7,543 bases of DNA from assembly GCA_964588535.1 (NCBI GenBank), contig CAZPQA010000132.1, positions 1 to 7,543 on the forward strand. Direction: 5' to 3'. Source of the DNA: NaphS2 sp964588535 (GTDB lineage: Bacteria; Desulfobacterota; DSM-4660; Desulfatiglandales; Desulfatiglandaceae). Of the stretch, positions 7,117-7,543 are shown in pieces. Under the pieces are notes generated by a model that did not search any database, had not been told where the DNA came from, and saw nothing but the letters and a program-made list of their open reading frames with translations. Numbering within the stretch: the stretch's first letter is position 1; every line of letters starts with the position of its first letter. A program made the position numbers and the translations under genes.

Positions 7117-7543
7117 TCAGATCTCTTTTAACAATACGTTTTCCGAAGCCTTTTGCGCGAAACTATCCAAGCCATTCAGCCTCTCCTCGATTTTTTCAAA
7201 ATCGGGACCTGAAAGCATTGAAACATGGCTTATTCCCTGCCGTTCCACCTTATCGATGACATATTTTACGGTGAACAGGTCCACATCCTGGGCCGGCTGA
7301 TAAGCCCGTGTGTCCTCTCCTTTTGAGCAGATTTCTGAAACAATTCCAGCAGCCTTCGTCTCCGCGAGAATCTGTTGCAACAGGGACTTTGGAACTCTGA
7401 GTGCATCGACCATCTGGGCTGAGGTGACGGGGGAAGCACCCTGGCAAAAACGTTTCACAAGAAAGTGCACCACCTGCAGCATAATGGTCTTTTTTAACCG
7501 GTAGCTGATCTGGGAAAAATCCGGTGCAAAATCATAATCCTTT
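7117..7543 (-). CDS. YihY/BrkB-family membrane protein, C-terminal part (cut by window edge)
   Basis: The frame is open from the right window edge to a TGA at 7119-7117, giving 141 visible residues. A methionine at 7482 could be taken as a start, but no Shine-Dalgarno precedes it. The residues before it (KDYDFAPDFSQISYRLKKTI) read as ordinary protein and resemble the segment after the last membrane helix in long YihY proteins. Next come VVHFLVKRF and a winged-helix-like domain (PVTSAQMVDALRVPKSLLQQ, then AAGIVSEI and AYQPAQDVDLFTV), a C-terminal extension seen in deltaproteobacterial members as I recall them. YihY proteins were once called ribonuclease BN in error; their function is unclear. 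A stand-alone Rrf2-like regulator starting at 7482 is the main alternative and less likely. It is the first visible gene of the minus-strand series. Confidence 0.72.
   Translation of the reverse strand, partial: KDYDFAPDFSQISYRLKKTIMLQVVHFLVKRFCQGASPVTSAQMVDALRVPKSLLQQILAETKAAGIVSEICSKGEDTRAYQPAQDVDLFTVKYVIDKVERQGISHVSMLSGPDFEKIEERLNGLDSFAQKASENVLLKEI

Noticed and set aside
7117..7482. Complete 121-residue Rrf2-like transcription regulator
   Set aside because: The frame continues without a stop to the window edge with protein-like residues, no ribosome binding site precedes the ATG, and the whole resembles the tail of a YihY-family protein.
1..7543. CRISPR array, tRNA, rRNA or insertion sequence
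   Set aside because: I saw no regularly spaced direct repeats, no tRNA cloverleaf or rRNA signature, and no transposase-like reading frame in the window.

Overview
The window looks like a chromosomal segment of a Gram-negative, probably anaerobic bacterium, most likely a deltaproteobacterium (Desulfobacterota, perhaps a sulfate reducer). That assignment is inference. It rests on the style of the proteins: a large periplasmic-sensing hybrid kinase, a REC-GAF-HD-GYP regulator, cysteine-rich Fe-S proteins, and a YihY-type membrane protein with a winged-helix tail. No rRNA, tRNA, insertion sequence or CRISPR array was found.

Layout. Positions 1-443 hold no gene I can support, only two inverted repeats (305-334 and 358-387) and a weak promoter candidate just before the first gene. 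Positions 459-3716 (+) encode a 1085-residue BvgS-like hybrid sensor histidine kinase: signal peptide, two periplasmic solute-binding (Venus-flytrap) domains, one membrane helix, PAS, HisKA, HATPase and a C-terminal receiver. A gap of about 100 bases (3717-3820) separates it from a convergent minus-strand gene series.

Read in its direction of transcription, the minus-strand series is: the C-terminal end of a YihY/BrkB-family membrane protein cut by the window edge (7543-7117); a REC-GAF-HD-GYP cyclic-di-GMP phosphodiesterase (7090-5513); a small YkgJ-like cysteine-cluster protein (about 5433-5014, start uncertain); and a 395-residue winged-helix protein with extra cysteine motifs and two [4Fe-4S] ferredoxin motifs (5008-3821). 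The spacings are short (26 bases, about 79 bases or an overlap, and 5 bases), so these probably form one transcription unit.

How they may work together. The kinase senses a periplasmic small molecule and carries its own receiver but no HPt domain and no output domain. The HD-GYP protein is a response regulator with no kinase in its own transcription unit. The two could form a phosphorelay, but only proximity supports this. The two metal-cysteine proteins downstream of the phosphodiesterase are the least understood part of the window and the best lead: a possible redox- or metal-linked partner set for cyclic-di-GMP turnover.
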